A DNA stretch of 58,404 nt from Nostoc sp. LPT (GTDB lineage Bacteria > Cyanobacteriota > Cyanobacteriia > Cyanobacteriales > Nostocaceae): NCBI RefSeq assembly GCF_017115165.1, contig NZ_JABXKF010000049.1, forward strand, positions 1-58,404. Direction: 5' to 3'. Below the pieces are notes generated by a model. It worked only from the letters and a program-made list of their open reading frames with translations, did not search any database and was not told the origin of the DNA. Of the stretch, positions 1 to 8,194 are shown one piece after another. Both the position numbers and the translations under genes were made by a program. Each line of letters starts with the position of its first letter. Position 1 is the first letter of the stretch.

Positions 1-101
1 CTCCTTGCACTTAGTTGTGGTTTTGACATTCATATTTCCAGGTGCAAGATGTGAGTTAATTCCTTAACCGAACGGTATTGTGTTCCAATCCCCAATCCCT
101 A

Positions 102-524
102 TTATCTGCTTTGGCTACGAGTCTTAAACCACTCTTCTGCTTTATCCAAACTATAGAAGAGTTCGCAATCGCAACCAAATAAACGCTTCCCAGCTCCTTT
201 CAAAATTATTCGTTTTAGTAGGGATTCTATACTAGGAGAAGTAACCATAGCTATACCCAAGCAATATTTCTCAAGTTCTTTCTTGTGTACACGCAGCCAC
301 TCACCCTCCATTTTTTCGCCAGCTTTTGATTTTCGAGGTTTACCACCCAGGTATTGAAAAGCAAAGCCTATGCGCTCTTGATGATTGATGAGATGTGTAA
401 AACGAGCAAGATAATTCTGAGTATCTTGTTCAGTCACTTCCTCACCAATTTGGATTACGCAATATGACTGTTCTAGGTTGTCGATGATATTAACCATAGA
501 TTTTTGTATCTTACTATTTATCAA
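102..524 (-). CDS. Conserved hypothetical protein, 140 aa
   Basis: I do not recognise a named family. The protein is soluble, with no signal peptide or membrane segment. A basic stretch lies in the middle (residues about 60-80), and the end is an amphipathic segment with CDCELFYSLDKAEEWF. This last part, a beta-strand followed by a DKAEEW helix, resembles the end of SpoIIAA-like/STAS-fold domains found in cyanobacterial hypotheticals; that is inference from pattern only. ATG start; a downstream in-frame ATG (residue 10) is an alternative. It stands alone, followed by repeat-rich DNA on one side and the window edge on the other. Confidence 0.6.
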   Translation of the reverse strand: MINSKIQKSMVNIIDNLEQSYCVIQIGEEVTEQDTQNYLARFTHLINHQERIGFAFQYLGGKPRKSKAGEKMEGEWLRVHKKELEKYCLGIAMVTSPSIESLLKRIILKGAGKRLFGCDCELFYSLDKAEEWFKTRSQSR

Positions 525-528
525 AACA

Positions 529-764
529 GAATTCAGGAGTCAGAAGCCAGAATTCAGTTGGGTATTTTGAACGAAAGAGCGGATGTAATCAAGGGGTTTA
601 AGATCCCCACTAAATCGTTCGCGCAGCGTCTCTGAAAGAGAAGATTTAGTGGTCTTCAATCAGTGGCGGGTCTGAATCCTCCACTGATAGCGCAGCGTTA
701 GCGAGTCCGCGAGCGTCTTGATTCTGACCGGAGGCGGAGCATCTCCGGCTCCGCTCCTGAATTC
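529..764. repeat. Inverted-repeat-bounded composite repeat in the 525-949 gap
   Basis: The 425-bp gap between the first two genes holds a repeat block bounded by GAATTCAGGAG (529-539) and its inverse CTCCTGAATTC (754-764). Inside are further hairpins: CCACTAAATC (607-616) pairs with GATTTAGTGG (643-652), and a CAGTGG/CCACTG pair lies near 661-685. It also holds the TTCGCGCAGCGTCTC motif that recurs in this window. No ORF is credible. A related GAATTCAG-bounded block occurs at 36917-37057. Confidence 0.6.
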
Positions 765-949
765 AGAATAGCTGAATTCTTCTTCAAGGCAATCTCAGAC
801 TTATAGCAACATATTTTGAAAAAGGTATTCTCAGGTTGCTAACTGGCTCTGATCCATTTTTAGGCACAGACGTAGCAAAACGAGAGGCATTGGCTTTAAC
901 ACCAAGTTACGGAATTTCATGGCTAACCTCAATTCATGAGAATTTTGAA

Positions 950-3610
950 TCAAAATTGAAATGTTACCGAACCAATTACAGTAAATGGTTCACCGAAATC
1001 ATTGCCTCTGACTGAATTATCACTAACGGTTCCAATGTAATTGACATCGAACAGATTCTTAAAATTCAAACCAAATCGCCAATTATTGCGGCGATAGAAC
1101 AGCCCTGTATTGGTGACAAAGTAACTATCAGCTTGAAAAGAATTTGGTAATCCCCCCTCTCGTTCACCTACATAGTTAAATCCCAGCCCGAAGCCTAACC
1201 CCTGCAAATTGCCAGCTTGAATTTCATAAGTTGTCCACAAACCTGCGCTGTGCCTGGGAATGCCTGGTAATCTGCTGCCAATACGAGCTGGTTCGTCCTC
1301 TGTAACTTCAGCATCGGTATAGGCGTAGGAGGCAATGACATTCCATCCAGGTAAGATTTCTCCAGTAATATCCAATTCCACCCCTCGGCTTTGTTGTTCA
1401 CCGGTAGCAAGAGAGGAGCCAAAATTAACGGGATCGCCAACAGCAACATTTTGCTTTGTGATATCAAAGTATGACAAGGTTGCTAAGAGTTTGCTTGCCA
1501 GCAAATCTGCTTTCACACCCACTTCGTAACCTTCTCCTGTTTCAGGTTCTAGGGGAGAACCACCTGCTGTTGTTCCTGTGTTGGGATTGAACGATCGCGA
1601 ATAGCTAGCGTAGAGTGAAAATTCTGGTATGACTCGATAAAGAATCCCGAATCGAGGCGATATGGCATCATTGCTTTGCGATTGCTCACTACCATTTGTA
1701 TTGTTAGTTACTGTCTGTTCTACGGTGTCATAGCGAAATCCTGCTAGTAAAAACAAGTTATTGAATAGCGTTACCTGATCTTGTGCGTAGACACCAAGTC
1801 TTTTGGTGTTGGTAGTAGTGTCACTCAAAAGAGCTAATGTACTCGGATCGGGTTCAGGGCCATAAACAGGATTAAAAATATTAATAGTATCCGAGCCACT
1901 AAAGTTAGTCTTGCCGCTATCGTCACTATCGTTAAGGTCAACACCAACCACAAGAGTATGCTTAATGGAACCTGTCATTAACTTTCCGACTACATTTGTC
2001 TGAAGTGAGTAATCTTTTGTGGTATTGTCTTGGTCAGCAAAAAAACGAGTCAGTATTCCTGTTGTGCCATCAAAATTGAAAGGCAGTGCTAAAGGACTGT
2101 AATCGTACTTGTAAGACAGATACCGAAAGGCATTGCGGATTGTCCAATTGTCGCTAAATTTATGCTCTAAATTGTAGCCAACGCTGAGGTAAGTATTCTC
2201 GATAGTGTCGTTGGGATTATTACTGACGCGACTACGAGGAACGTCAACAATTCCGTTGTTAGAGGCAACGATACCAAAGTCGGCAGGGCCATTATCTTTG
2301 GTGTATTCCAAGTTGAAAGTTAAATTAGTGCGATCGCCTATTTTCCAGGTAACAATCGGTGCTATGGAAAAGCGATCAAGATCATTGTCGTAGTTCCGAA
2401 AGCTCTCACTATATTGGTATAAAGCATTCAGTCGATAAAGAACCTTGCCATCGGTTGTCAATAGACCGGAAATATCAAAGCGAGGACGCACAAATGGTTG
2501 GCTACCTACTTGCAGTTCAGCTTCATAAAATGGTTCAGCCAGTGGTTGCTTGGAAACTAGGTTAATTACACCCCCTGGATCAATCTCGCCGTAGAGAATA
2601 GAAGTAGGCCCTTTAAGGACTTCAACACGCTCCAAATTGGAAAGTTCTGGAAACCCCTGAACTCCGTATACCCTAAAGCCATCTCGCAACACAGGAACGC
2701 TACCTGAATATGCTTGTGCTCCAAACCCTCGCAAACTAAACCTAATACCTCGATTGTCATTATTTCCCGCAAATGTAACACCACTCACATTACGAAGTGC
2801 TTCATCCAAACGAGTGATTTGCTGGTCTTTAATCACCTGTTGGGGAATCACTTGAATAGATGCTGGAATATCCCGGATTGGGGTATCAGTTCTGGTTGCA
2901 GAGGCAGCATCGGGGACAAGATAACCGTCTTGCTCACCTGTCACCACCAGTTCAATCGGTTCATCAGTTTGTGCCGATGGTTTCTCTGATGGGGTTTGAT
3001 TCTCTGGTTGTTCTGGAGTGGGTGGCGTTTGTGCCGAAGATGCAACAGTTGTCAGTCCGAATATTAAACCTTCATCACTATCAAACAACTCTACAACTGG
3101 CACATCCGTTTCACCTGTCACCGTCACCCGGATAGTATTACTGTCTTGATTAGTAACAGTTATTTCACTAATCCCAACAACAGGTTTTTGGGAGCGGAAT
3201 GTGAACGCATCGCCACTGGGTAATCGCAGTTGCGCGTTAGGAATGTCAGCAATAAAGTTATTGCCAGTACTACGATTTGTAATTTGCAGCTGTTGCCCAA
3301 AGGAAGTTTGTAAAATCACCTCTACACCTTTGTCGGTAGAATTGGCTTTCACTCCCGTTACTTGCACAACTTCTGAAGTCGGCGCTGCTTGTGGCGTTGG
3401 TGACTGTACTAACTGTTGAGCGCTGGTGTTAGGAAATTCTACTTTACCCAGTCGTGGAATCTCTCTAATCGACCTGGAATCCCGTAGTACTAACGCAACA
3501 GATTTACCTTGTGCTTGTTTGTTTACTTCTTGAGCAATAGCGCTTATTGCAATGTAGAACCAAATAGAGCTTGTGACCAAAAGAATCTTAAATATTTGCT
3601 TCAATACCAT
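950..3610 (-). CDS. TonB-dependent siderophore receptor with AMIN domain
   Basis: Outer-membrane gated channel, most likely importing a ferric siderophore with energy from TonB-ExbBD. From the ATG at 3610 (886 aa) the order is: signal peptide; AMIN domain around residues 85-180 (a beta-rich periplasmic, peptidoglycan- or periplasm-binding domain typical of cyanobacterial receptors); a Pro/Gln-rich linker; plug domain with RDIPASIQVIPQQVI and VEVLKGPTSILYGEIDPGGV; then a 22-strand-type barrel ending in an aromatic strand with terminal Phe (SVTFQF). I prefer the ATG at 3610, preceded by AGGGGTGAAA, over the TTG at 3646 that opens the frame. A perfect 30-bp palindrome lies about 120 bp upstream. 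I saw no clear Fur box. No AraC-type regulator or siderophore gene is adjacent, so the substrate is unknown. Confidence 0.93.
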   Translation of the reverse strand: MVLKQIFKILLVTSSIWFYIAISAIAQEVNKQAQGKSVALVLRDSRSIREIPRLGKVEFPNTSAQQLVQSPTPQAAPTSEVVQVTGVKANSTDKGVEVILQTSFGQQLQITNRSTGNNFIADIPNAQLRLPSGDAFTFRSQKPVVGISEITVTNQDSNTIRVTVTGETDVPVVELFDSDEGLIFGLTTVASSAQTPPTPEQPENQTPSEKPSAQTDEPIELVVTGEQDGYLVPDAASATRTDTPIRDIPASIQVIPQQVIKDQQITRLDEALRNVSGVTFAGNNDNRGIRFSLRGFGAQAYSGSVPVLRDGFRVYGVQGFPELSNLERVEVLKGPTSILYGEIDPGGVINLVSKQPLAEPFYEAELQVGSQPFVRPRFDISGLLTTDGKVLYRLNALYQYSESFRNYDNDLDRFSIAPIVTWKIGDRTNLTFNLEYTKDNGPADFGIVASNNGIVDVPRSRVSNNPNDTIENTYLSVGYNLEHKFSDNWTIRNAFRYLSYKYDYSPLALPFNFDGTTGILTRFFADQDNTTKDYSLQTNVVGKLMTGSIKHTLVVGVDLNDSDDSGKTNFSGSDTINIFNPVYGPEPDPSTLALLSDTTTNTKRLGVYAQDQVTLFNNLFLLAGFRYDTVEQTVTNNTNGSEQSQSNDAISPRFGILYRVIPEFSLYASYSRSFNPNTGTTAGGSPLEPETGEGYEVGVKADLLASKLLATLSYFDITKQNVAVGDPVNFGSSLATGEQQSRGVELDITGEILPGWNVIASYAYTDAEVTEDEPARIGSRLPGIPRHSAGLWTTYEIQAGNLQGLGFGLGFNYVGEREGGLPNSFQADSYFVTNTGLFYRRNNWRFGLNFKNLFDVNYIGTVSDNSVRGNDFGEPFTVIGSVTFQF

Positions 3611-3731
3611 TTTCACCCCTACACCCCCACTTGCTATTACTCTCAATCAAGCAGCAAATAGCTGTTATTTCCTGAGTTTAGTAATGAGCTTATTGAGAAT
3701 ATACATTACAGTAGATGACGAAGCTATTGCA

Positions 3732-3761
3732 AATACTTGTCAAAAATTTTTGACAAGTATT
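3732..3761. promoter_or_regulatory. Perfect 30-bp palindrome, candidate operator
   Basis: Two 15-bp half sites, AATACTTGTCAAAAA and its exact reverse complement, abut with no spacer. The site lies about 120 bp upstream of the TonB receptor start and about 280 bp upstream of the divergent gene at 4044. With no loop and no flanking U-tract it suits a dimeric DNA-binding protein better than a terminator. It also contains TTGACA, which could serve as a -35 element. The regulator is unknown. Confidence 0.55.
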
Positions 3762-4043
3762 GTTGGTAAAATCTGTTACTGACTGGATAAAATTTTGGAT
3801 TTTGCGGAAAGTCTGTAGCAAGATATCGCCGGGTGCGTCGGCTTCCTTAAAACAGTTGTCGCTTGCTTTGATAGCGAGAACGCTAAACCCGTGCAACGCA
3901 GTAGCTCAAACTTCCAAGACGGATTTTGGATTCAGAAAGCGTCCTGAAAAACCTATTTGTAACAGCAATTTTGTGAAATGATGTAGCATAACTGAGTGTC
4001 CGTAGTTTACCGCCGTAGGCATCACTCGCCTTGTCAAAGACTC

Positions 4044-4421
4044 ATGACTAAAGTAACATCTCAAGAAATTGCACAGTTTCGCTCTCAATTGGCAGATGAT
4101 CCTAGCGATATGGAAGCGCTGGATTTGATTGAAGACTGTGATGGAGATTTAGAAGATGCGGCGATGACGCTAGCTATCCGAGCCGGACAACAACCAGAAA
4201 GAGCAAATTCCGAGTGGTTAGATGCCTTGGCGAGAAAATGGCGTGTGGTCATTTGCGAACAAGAATATCGGGAAGATTTGCTTAATACTTCTCTTGTGAA
4301 GATGATGGAACATCTAAAAACAACGCCGACATTTCCTAAGATTTTGGCAACACCAGTTTTGATATATGTCCTCAAGCAAGGCGTGAACAATTTTTGTGAG
4401 CCACTAGATTTGCTAAAATGA
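4044..4421 (+). CDS. Conserved cyanobacterial hypothetical protein, 125 aa
   Basis: No named family recognised. I start it at ATG 4044 (MTKVTSQEIAQFRSQL) rather than at 3996, because the 16 extra residues are low in quality and come from repeat-like DNA. The first half is acidic (ALDLIEDCDGDLEDAA), and reads like a short helical pair; the second half is helical and ends VLKQGVNNFC. No signal peptide or membrane segment. It is divergent from the TonB receptor; the 430 bp between them hold the palindrome at 3732 and repeat-like sequence. Confidence 0.6.
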   Translation: MTKVTSQEIAQFRSQLADDPSDMEALDLIEDCDGDLEDAAMTLAIRAGQQPERANSEWLDALARKWRVVICEQEYREDLLNTSLVKMMEHLKTTPTFPKILATPVLIYVLKQGVNNFCEPLDLLK

Positions 4422-4663
4422 TCAGCGCATGTACATTTAACTTGTGCGATGCCTGCGGCGGGCTACGCCTACGCGGTTTGCAGTTGAGTTCAATACAGCC
4501 CTAACAAGAACAACCCCTTAAGAGTTAGCGTTGGGGAGTAAGACTCTTAACTCCTAACTTCTAACTCCTAACTTTTAACTCCTACCCAATACAAGATTGA
4601 TTCGACCAGGACTGATACGCTGTTAATTAAGGCAAAACTTTTATTAGACAAATTGTAAAATCA
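4422..4663. repeat. Short dispersed repeats between two genes
   Basis: This gap holds a copy of the GC-rich palindromic repeat GCCTGCGGCGGGCTACGCC (about 4451-4475), also seen at 19465-19486 and 43250-43285. It also holds a degenerate heptanucleotide-like run of AACTCCT/AACTTCT units at 4543-4585. No coding potential. Confidence 0.6.
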
Positions 4664-5173
4664 ATGAATTACCTTGTTGCCGTATTACCAGACCGCATTC
4701 AAGCCGAAGCTGCTTACTTAGCTTTAGAAAAAGAAGGTATTAACAGCACTATTTTGGGGAGGGGGTATAAAACGGCTGACGAGTTTGGCTTAATTGACCC
4801 CAAAGACCAGGCTAAAAAGCAAGCAAAACAGATGGCAACTTGGCTGATACCATTTGGCTTTTTTGCAGGTTTTACATTCAGCCTCATCACTGGTTTAGAT
4901 ACTTTTGCCTGGGCGGGTGAAGTTGGCAATCACATTGTTGGCGGACTGCTGGGTGCTGCTAGTGGTGCGATGGGTGGTGTGTTTGTCGGTGGCGGAGTCG
5001 GTTTACTAGTAGGTGGTGGTGATGCTTTACCTTATCGCAACCGCTTAGATGCAGGTAAATATTTAGTCGCCGTTCAAGGTTCTGAAACTCTTACTCGCCA
5101 AGCAACCAAAATATTACGTCAGTTTGATCCAGAAAATATCCAAGGTTATGCCGACACAAATACTGTGTATTGA
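4664..5173 (+). CDS. Glycine-rich membrane protein of the general-stress type, 169 aa
   Basis: The N-terminal 50 residues (MNYLVAVLPDRIQAEAAYLA) resemble the start of small proteins that read as YflT/DUF1269-like stress proteins: a beta-strand followed by a helix that scans sequence pairs. The middle has two hydrophobic segments: residues about 60-80 (LIPFGFFAGFTFSLITG), and a glycine-zipper stretch near 90-118 (GGLLGAASGAMGGVFVGGG). The C-terminus is another alpha/beta segment (KYLVAVQGSETLTRQATKIL). Inner- or thylakoid-membrane location is inferred. Function unknown; the family assignment rests on pattern only. Confidence 0.65.
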   Translation: MNYLVAVLPDRIQAEAAYLALEKEGINSTILGRGYKTADEFGLIDPKDQAKKQAKQMATWLIPFGFFAGFTFSLITGLDTFAWAGEVGNHIVGGLLGAASGAMGGVFVGGGVGLLVGGGDALPYRNRLDAGKYLVAVQGSETLTRQATKILRQFDPENIQGYADTNTVY

Positions 5174-5227
5174 ATAAATCATAGTTTACAGATTTATTTG
5201 TAGCCCACTCTTTCTTATTGGCACGAA

Positions 5228-5503
5228 TTACGGTGTAGGTGAAGGATTTGGACGTTTTCCTGCGTAGTAGACAACGACTTTCAATTGTTCTTCATCAGGA
5301 ACGTAAAACACTTTGTCCCCTTTTGTTACCTCATATTCCCATGCCCCCTTGTAGGGTTTGCCCTTTAAAGGAAAAACACGCCCAGGCTGTCTGGTGGTTG
5401 GTGCAGTACATAAATCCTCGTAACAACGACGTGTGTTTTCTGGATGGCGTTGCATTAAAGCTTCCCAGCCCCGATTCACCCGACGATTTTTAGCTACCAC
5501 CAA
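5228..5503 (-). CDS. RelE/ParE-like toxin, 5' end disrupted
   Basis: The 91 residues carry the compact charged fold of RelE/ParE-type toxins: helical RCYEDLCTAP, then PGRVFPLKGKPYKGAWEYEV, then GDKVFYVPDEEQLKVVVYYA, ending in a basic tail. The closing strand pattern (VVVYYAGKRP) is typical of these folds. The only available starts are TTG/GTG codons (5503 and downstream), with no good ribosome-binding site. The homologous part seems to continue upstream (codons for ESTWLVVAKN) without a start before a TGA. Upstream, a MITE (5548-5671) separates it from ATG 5730, which follows the antitoxin stop. I infer that the original gene began at 5730 and is now inactivated. Toxin assignment is by pattern. 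Confidence 0.55.
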   Translation of the reverse strand: MVVAKNRRVNRGWEALMQRHPENTRRCYEDLCTAPTTRQPGRVFPLKGKPYKGAWEYEVTKGDKVFYVPDEEQLKVVVYYAGKRPNPSPTP

Positions 5504-5547
5504 CCAAGTGCTTTCTATTATCAGATAATGCTGGAGTCGTCAGTTTA

Positions 5548-5671
5548 GGGACTTCCAAATAAAAAAATATTCAATTATTTATTGTGGGGTGGGCGTCTCG
5601 CCCGCCTTTGTTTATTGGGCGCTCATGTTGCCCACCCCACAATATTGGATAATTTATTTCTTGGAGTTCCC
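5548..5671. mobile_element. 124-bp MITE-like palindromic element
   Basis: The element begins GGGACTTCCAA and ends TTGGAGTTCCC, near-perfect terminal inverted repeats. The inner arms carry TGTGGGGTGGGC and its inverse. It is flanked by TTA on both sides (5545-5547, 5672-5674), a plausible 3-bp target duplication. Too short for a transposase, so it would depend on one supplied in trans. GTGGGGTGGGC repeats of this kind are common in Nostocales. Confidence 0.75.
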
Positions 5672-5730
5672 TTAACGAATGGCGGCTCTACGTTCTCCAC
5701 TATTGGATTTTTTTCTTCATTGTCTGACAT
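5672..5730 (-). pseudogene. 5' remnant of the toxin gene (or a small ORF) upstream of the MITE
   Basis: An ATG at 5730 lies 8 nt after the antitoxin stop (TGA 5739-5741) and opens MSDNEEKNPIVENVEPPF before the MITE. As the DNA stands, the frame runs into the element and stops after 35 codons. If the MITE and one TTA copy are removed, the frame continues for 17 further codons (LTTPALSDNRKHLVGGS) and then stops, overlapping the toxin ORF in another frame. Either this was a separate 37-codon ORF overlapping the toxin, or it is the toxin's own N-terminus with an additional frameshift near 5510. I favour the second. Confidence 0.5.
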
Positions 5731-5738
5731 ACTCTTAT

Positions 5739-5984
5739 TCACACAGGACTCTGAGTAGATGGCGACTTTAATGGTACTTCATCAGTCTCGGCACTAAAAG
5801 CATCTGCCAGTTCAGGACTAGCGATCGCTACGGCACTCTCATGCCATTCATGGATGATAGCGTCAATTATCTCCCATGCTGTAGTTGAGGAATCTATCAA
5901 CCGAAAAGCCTCACTCAGCTCCTTGATAAAGTCTTGCAGATCATCTTCTTCAAACACACAAGGGCCATCCATAAGGATGTTCAA
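5739..5984 (-). pseudogene. C-terminal part of the frameshifted antitoxin
   Basis: This 81-codon ORF starts with TTG and has no ribosome-binding site. It overlaps the end of the Phd-like ORF in another frame. Its sequence is a natural continuation of the upstream one: the upstream frame reads EIGFEHPYGWP and this frame carries on CVFEEDDLQDFIKELSEAF. The two together would make an antitoxin of about 160 residues with an acidic helical C-terminal part. One or two bases added or lost near 5955-5965 would join them. A sequencing error is possible. Confidence 0.55.
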
Positions 5985-6234
5985 AACCGATTTCCTTTCC
6001 CAGTAACAAAGAGAAGGCGACAGTTAATGCCTCAAAAACAGCTTTACTCTGTGTTGCTGCCTTTACCAGAAAAGTCACTTCCTCCCGGTGCAACAAGGCA
6101 AAAGACTGATCGTTGCGAGTAATTGTCACTGGACGTTCTAAAGCTTTGTCTAGAACTCGCCCTGGCTGACGATTCAACTCGGTGGCTGTAATTAACTCAT
6201 CTGAGTAGATATTGCCGAAAGTCCCGATAGACAT
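5950..6234 (-). CDS. Phd/YefM-like antitoxin, truncated by frameshift
   Basis: N-terminal antitoxin domain: ITATELNRQPGRVLDKAL is the Phd/YefM DNA-binding pattern (strand-helix with the conserved N-R-x-x-G/S-x-x-L), followed by PVTITRNDQSFALLHREE, the strand pair of the dimer. The role is to bind and neutralise the downstream toxin and to repress their shared promoter. Here the frame ends after 94 residues with WPLCV, apparently by a frameshift, because the coding sense continues in 5739-5984. The DNA-binding part is intact, so autoregulation could survive even if toxin neutralisation does not. Its toxin gene, downstream on the same strand, is itself broken. Confidence 0.7.
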   Translation of the reverse strand: MSIGTFGNIYSDELITATELNRQPGRVLDKALERPVTITRNDQSFALLHREEVTFLVKAATQSKAVFEALTVAFSLLLGKEIGFEHPYGWPLCV

Positions 6235-6390
6235 AGGTTATGCGTTTTTAGTCAACGCCGATTTAAGAAAATTATTAGTCCCTACGTATAATTGTACGTA
6301 CTAGTCATCAGGGGTCAATAGGGATTAAAAGCTAGAATCAAGATAGTTATAGCAGATTAATTCTCAATTCATAACTCATAATTTTTAAGA

Positions 6391-7170
6391 ATGTTGCCAC
6401 GAGAAGAACTTTTAAAAGGTGTTGAAAATCGAGATAGTGTAGCTCGTGCAATCGACCAAGCAGAGCAAGCGATCAAAACTTGGGAAGTGGTTTTGACAGA
6501 TTTTCTATCTCCCCCAGAATTGGCAGAAATTCAACGGGTATTTAACCGATTAACAGAAGTGCAATTGGTGGCGTGGGGTGGATATCCGCAAGCTGAACGC
6601 CAAAGAATAGCGATCGCTCGTTCGGAACTTCCCTTAGATCAATCTCAAGTCAGCCTTGTAGCCGTGGAAATTGCTGGTAATTTCCTGTTTGATACCGCCT
6701 CTCACCGCGACTTTTTAGGCGCAATGTTGGGGACGGGAATTGTTCGTGAAAAGACGGGAGATGTAATTGTTTTAGGAGAACGAGGGGCGCAGGCGATTGT
6801 TGCACCAGAGTTGGTGGAATTTTTATCAATGAGCCTCAAACAGGTGCGATCGGTTCCTGTGAAAACTCAGCAGATTGAACTAACTGAATTAAAGGTTCGA
6901 GAACCCAAGAAAAAAGAATTAACAACTGTGGAGGCTTCTTTAAGATTAGATGCGATCGCATCTGCTGGTTTTGGTATGTCCCGCAGCAAAATGGTTGATT
7001 TCATCGATGCTGGTGATGTCCGCGTCAATTGGAAGGAAGTTACCCAAGCTAGTTCTCAAGTCAAATCAGGCGACTTAATCGCCATTCGCTCAAAAGGGCG
7101 TTTAGAAGTTGGGGAAATCGCCGTTACAAAAAAAGAGCGTTACCGAGTTCAATTAACAAGGTATATGTAA
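6391..7170 (+). CDS. Photosystem II S4 domain protein
   Basis: 259 aa, matching the usual length of the photosystem II S4 family (YlmH relatives). The N-terminal two thirds form the YlmH-like RNA-associated domain (LVAWGGYPQAERQRIAIA; VALEIAGNFLFDTASHRDFLGAMLGTGIVREKTGDV in pattern). The C-terminal S4 domain is at about residues 184-245 (LRLDAIASAGFGMSRSKM, IDAGDVRVNWK). S4 domains bind structured RNA; the link to photosystem II is a family annotation and the mechanism is not settled. It begins 27 nt after a TTCTCAATTCATAACTC tract and has no neighbour on the same strand. Confidence 0.9.
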   Translation: MLPREELLKGVENRDSVARAIDQAEQAIKTWEVVLTDFLSPPELAEIQRVFNRLTEVQLVAWGGYPQAERQRIAIARSELPLDQSQVSLVAVEIAGNFLFDTASHRDFLGAMLGTGIVREKTGDVIVLGERGAQAIVAPELVEFLSMSLKQVRSVPVKTQQIELTELKVREPKKKELTTVEASLRLDAIASAGFGMSRSKMVDFIDAGDVRVNWKEVTQASSQVKSGDLIAIRSKGRLEVGEIAVTKKERYRVQLTRYM

Positions 7171-7248
7171 TAAGTGAAGAGTGAGGAGTTTTAAATACAC
7201 CAGTTTATTTAACTCCAAACTCCTAACTTTTAAATATATACTTAATAT

Positions 7249-8025
7249 TTAAGCTTTAAAGTGTTTTGCTAACATATTCAGTAGAAGTTTACGCGGTACA
7301 AGTCGAGATAATTTGCTTCTAATTTGAGTACTACTATTAGAGCTAATAACAGTTGGATAGCCTTTTTCTAAAGCCTCTAAAGATTCCAGAACCACTTTTT
7401 GGGAAGAATACACTTTATCTGTACTGCTTGCCAGTGCTGGAGGAAAATTAGCTTCTGCAAAAAAGTTTGTTTCTATTGGCCCTGGACAAGTGACTAAAAT
7501 ACGGACACCATACTGATAATTTTCTGCCCATAACGCTTCACTAAAGCTGAGAATAAAAGCTTTACTAGCAGCATAAACAGAAAGGTATGGTATAGGTTGA
7601 AATGCGGTAATAGAGGATACGTTAATAATACTTCCAGAACGACGTTGCCGCATCACTGGTAGAAATTTGTGGGTTAAATCTACCAATGCCAAAATGTTTA
7701 ATTGTACGATTTTAACTTGTTTTTCTCCATCCCCTTCAGCAAAATCACCATAAGAACCAAAACCAGCATTGTTGATTAATAAGTCAATAGTTAATCCTTT
7801 TGCTTTCGTGGTTTCAAATACACTCTTCGCTGCATTAGGTTCTGTGAGGTCTTTTACTATAACGTCTACTTGAATTTTGTATTGTTCTTGTAGTTGTTTA
7901 GCTAATTGGCTTAGTTTGTTTTCAGAACGAGCAACGAGTACAAGATTTGTCTTGCGTGCAGCTAGTTCTTGAGCAAAGGCTTCACCAATACCACTAGAGG
8001 CACCAGTAATTAAAGCAGTTGGCAT
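7249..8025 (-). CDS. Short-chain dehydrogenase/reductase (SDR)
   Basis: 258-aa classical SDR. The cofactor motif TGASSGIGEAFAQELA is at residues 7-22 (TGxxxGxG), NNAG at about 86-89, the catalytic Ser in SIINVSSITAF (about 136-146), and YAASK (about 151-155, Tyr and Lys). An Arg after the second strand (VARSENKL) favours NADP(H). The substrate cannot be told from sequence; relatives in cyanobacteria are annotated as general oxidoreductases. Single-gene transcription unit, convergent with the S4 gene. Confidence 0.9.
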   Translation of the reverse strand: MPTALITGASSGIGEAFAQELAARKTNLVLVARSENKLSQLAKQLQEQYKIQVDVIVKDLTEPNAAKSVFETTKAKGLTIDLLINNAGFGSYGDFAEGDGEKQVKIVQLNILALVDLTHKFLPVMRQRRSGSIINVSSITAFQPIPYLSVYAASKAFILSFSEALWAENYQYGVRILVTCPGPIETNFFAEANFPPALASSTDKVYSSQKVVLESLEALEKGYPTVISSNSSTQIRSKLSRLVPRKLLLNMLAKHFKA

Positions 8026-8194
8026 TCTACATATTTAGATAGTTTTTAAGCGCTTATAAATCTTAGCTATGCTGACTATAAATTTTAACTACCCAAAGTG
8101 ATATATCCAAAAGGATAAAACCAGCACTTAGTACTATGAAATCTGAAAGAAGGCTTGCTCCAATCATAACTTCTTCTTCATTTTGAATTGCTAA

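Noticed and set aside
1..33. Truncated minus-strand gene at the left edge
   Set aside because: Eleven open codons from ATG 33 and a weak GGA only; too little to support.
3760..3981. 73-codon plus-strand ORF
   Set aside because: Lies over repeat-like DNA and has no family; part of the operator region for the neighbouring genes.
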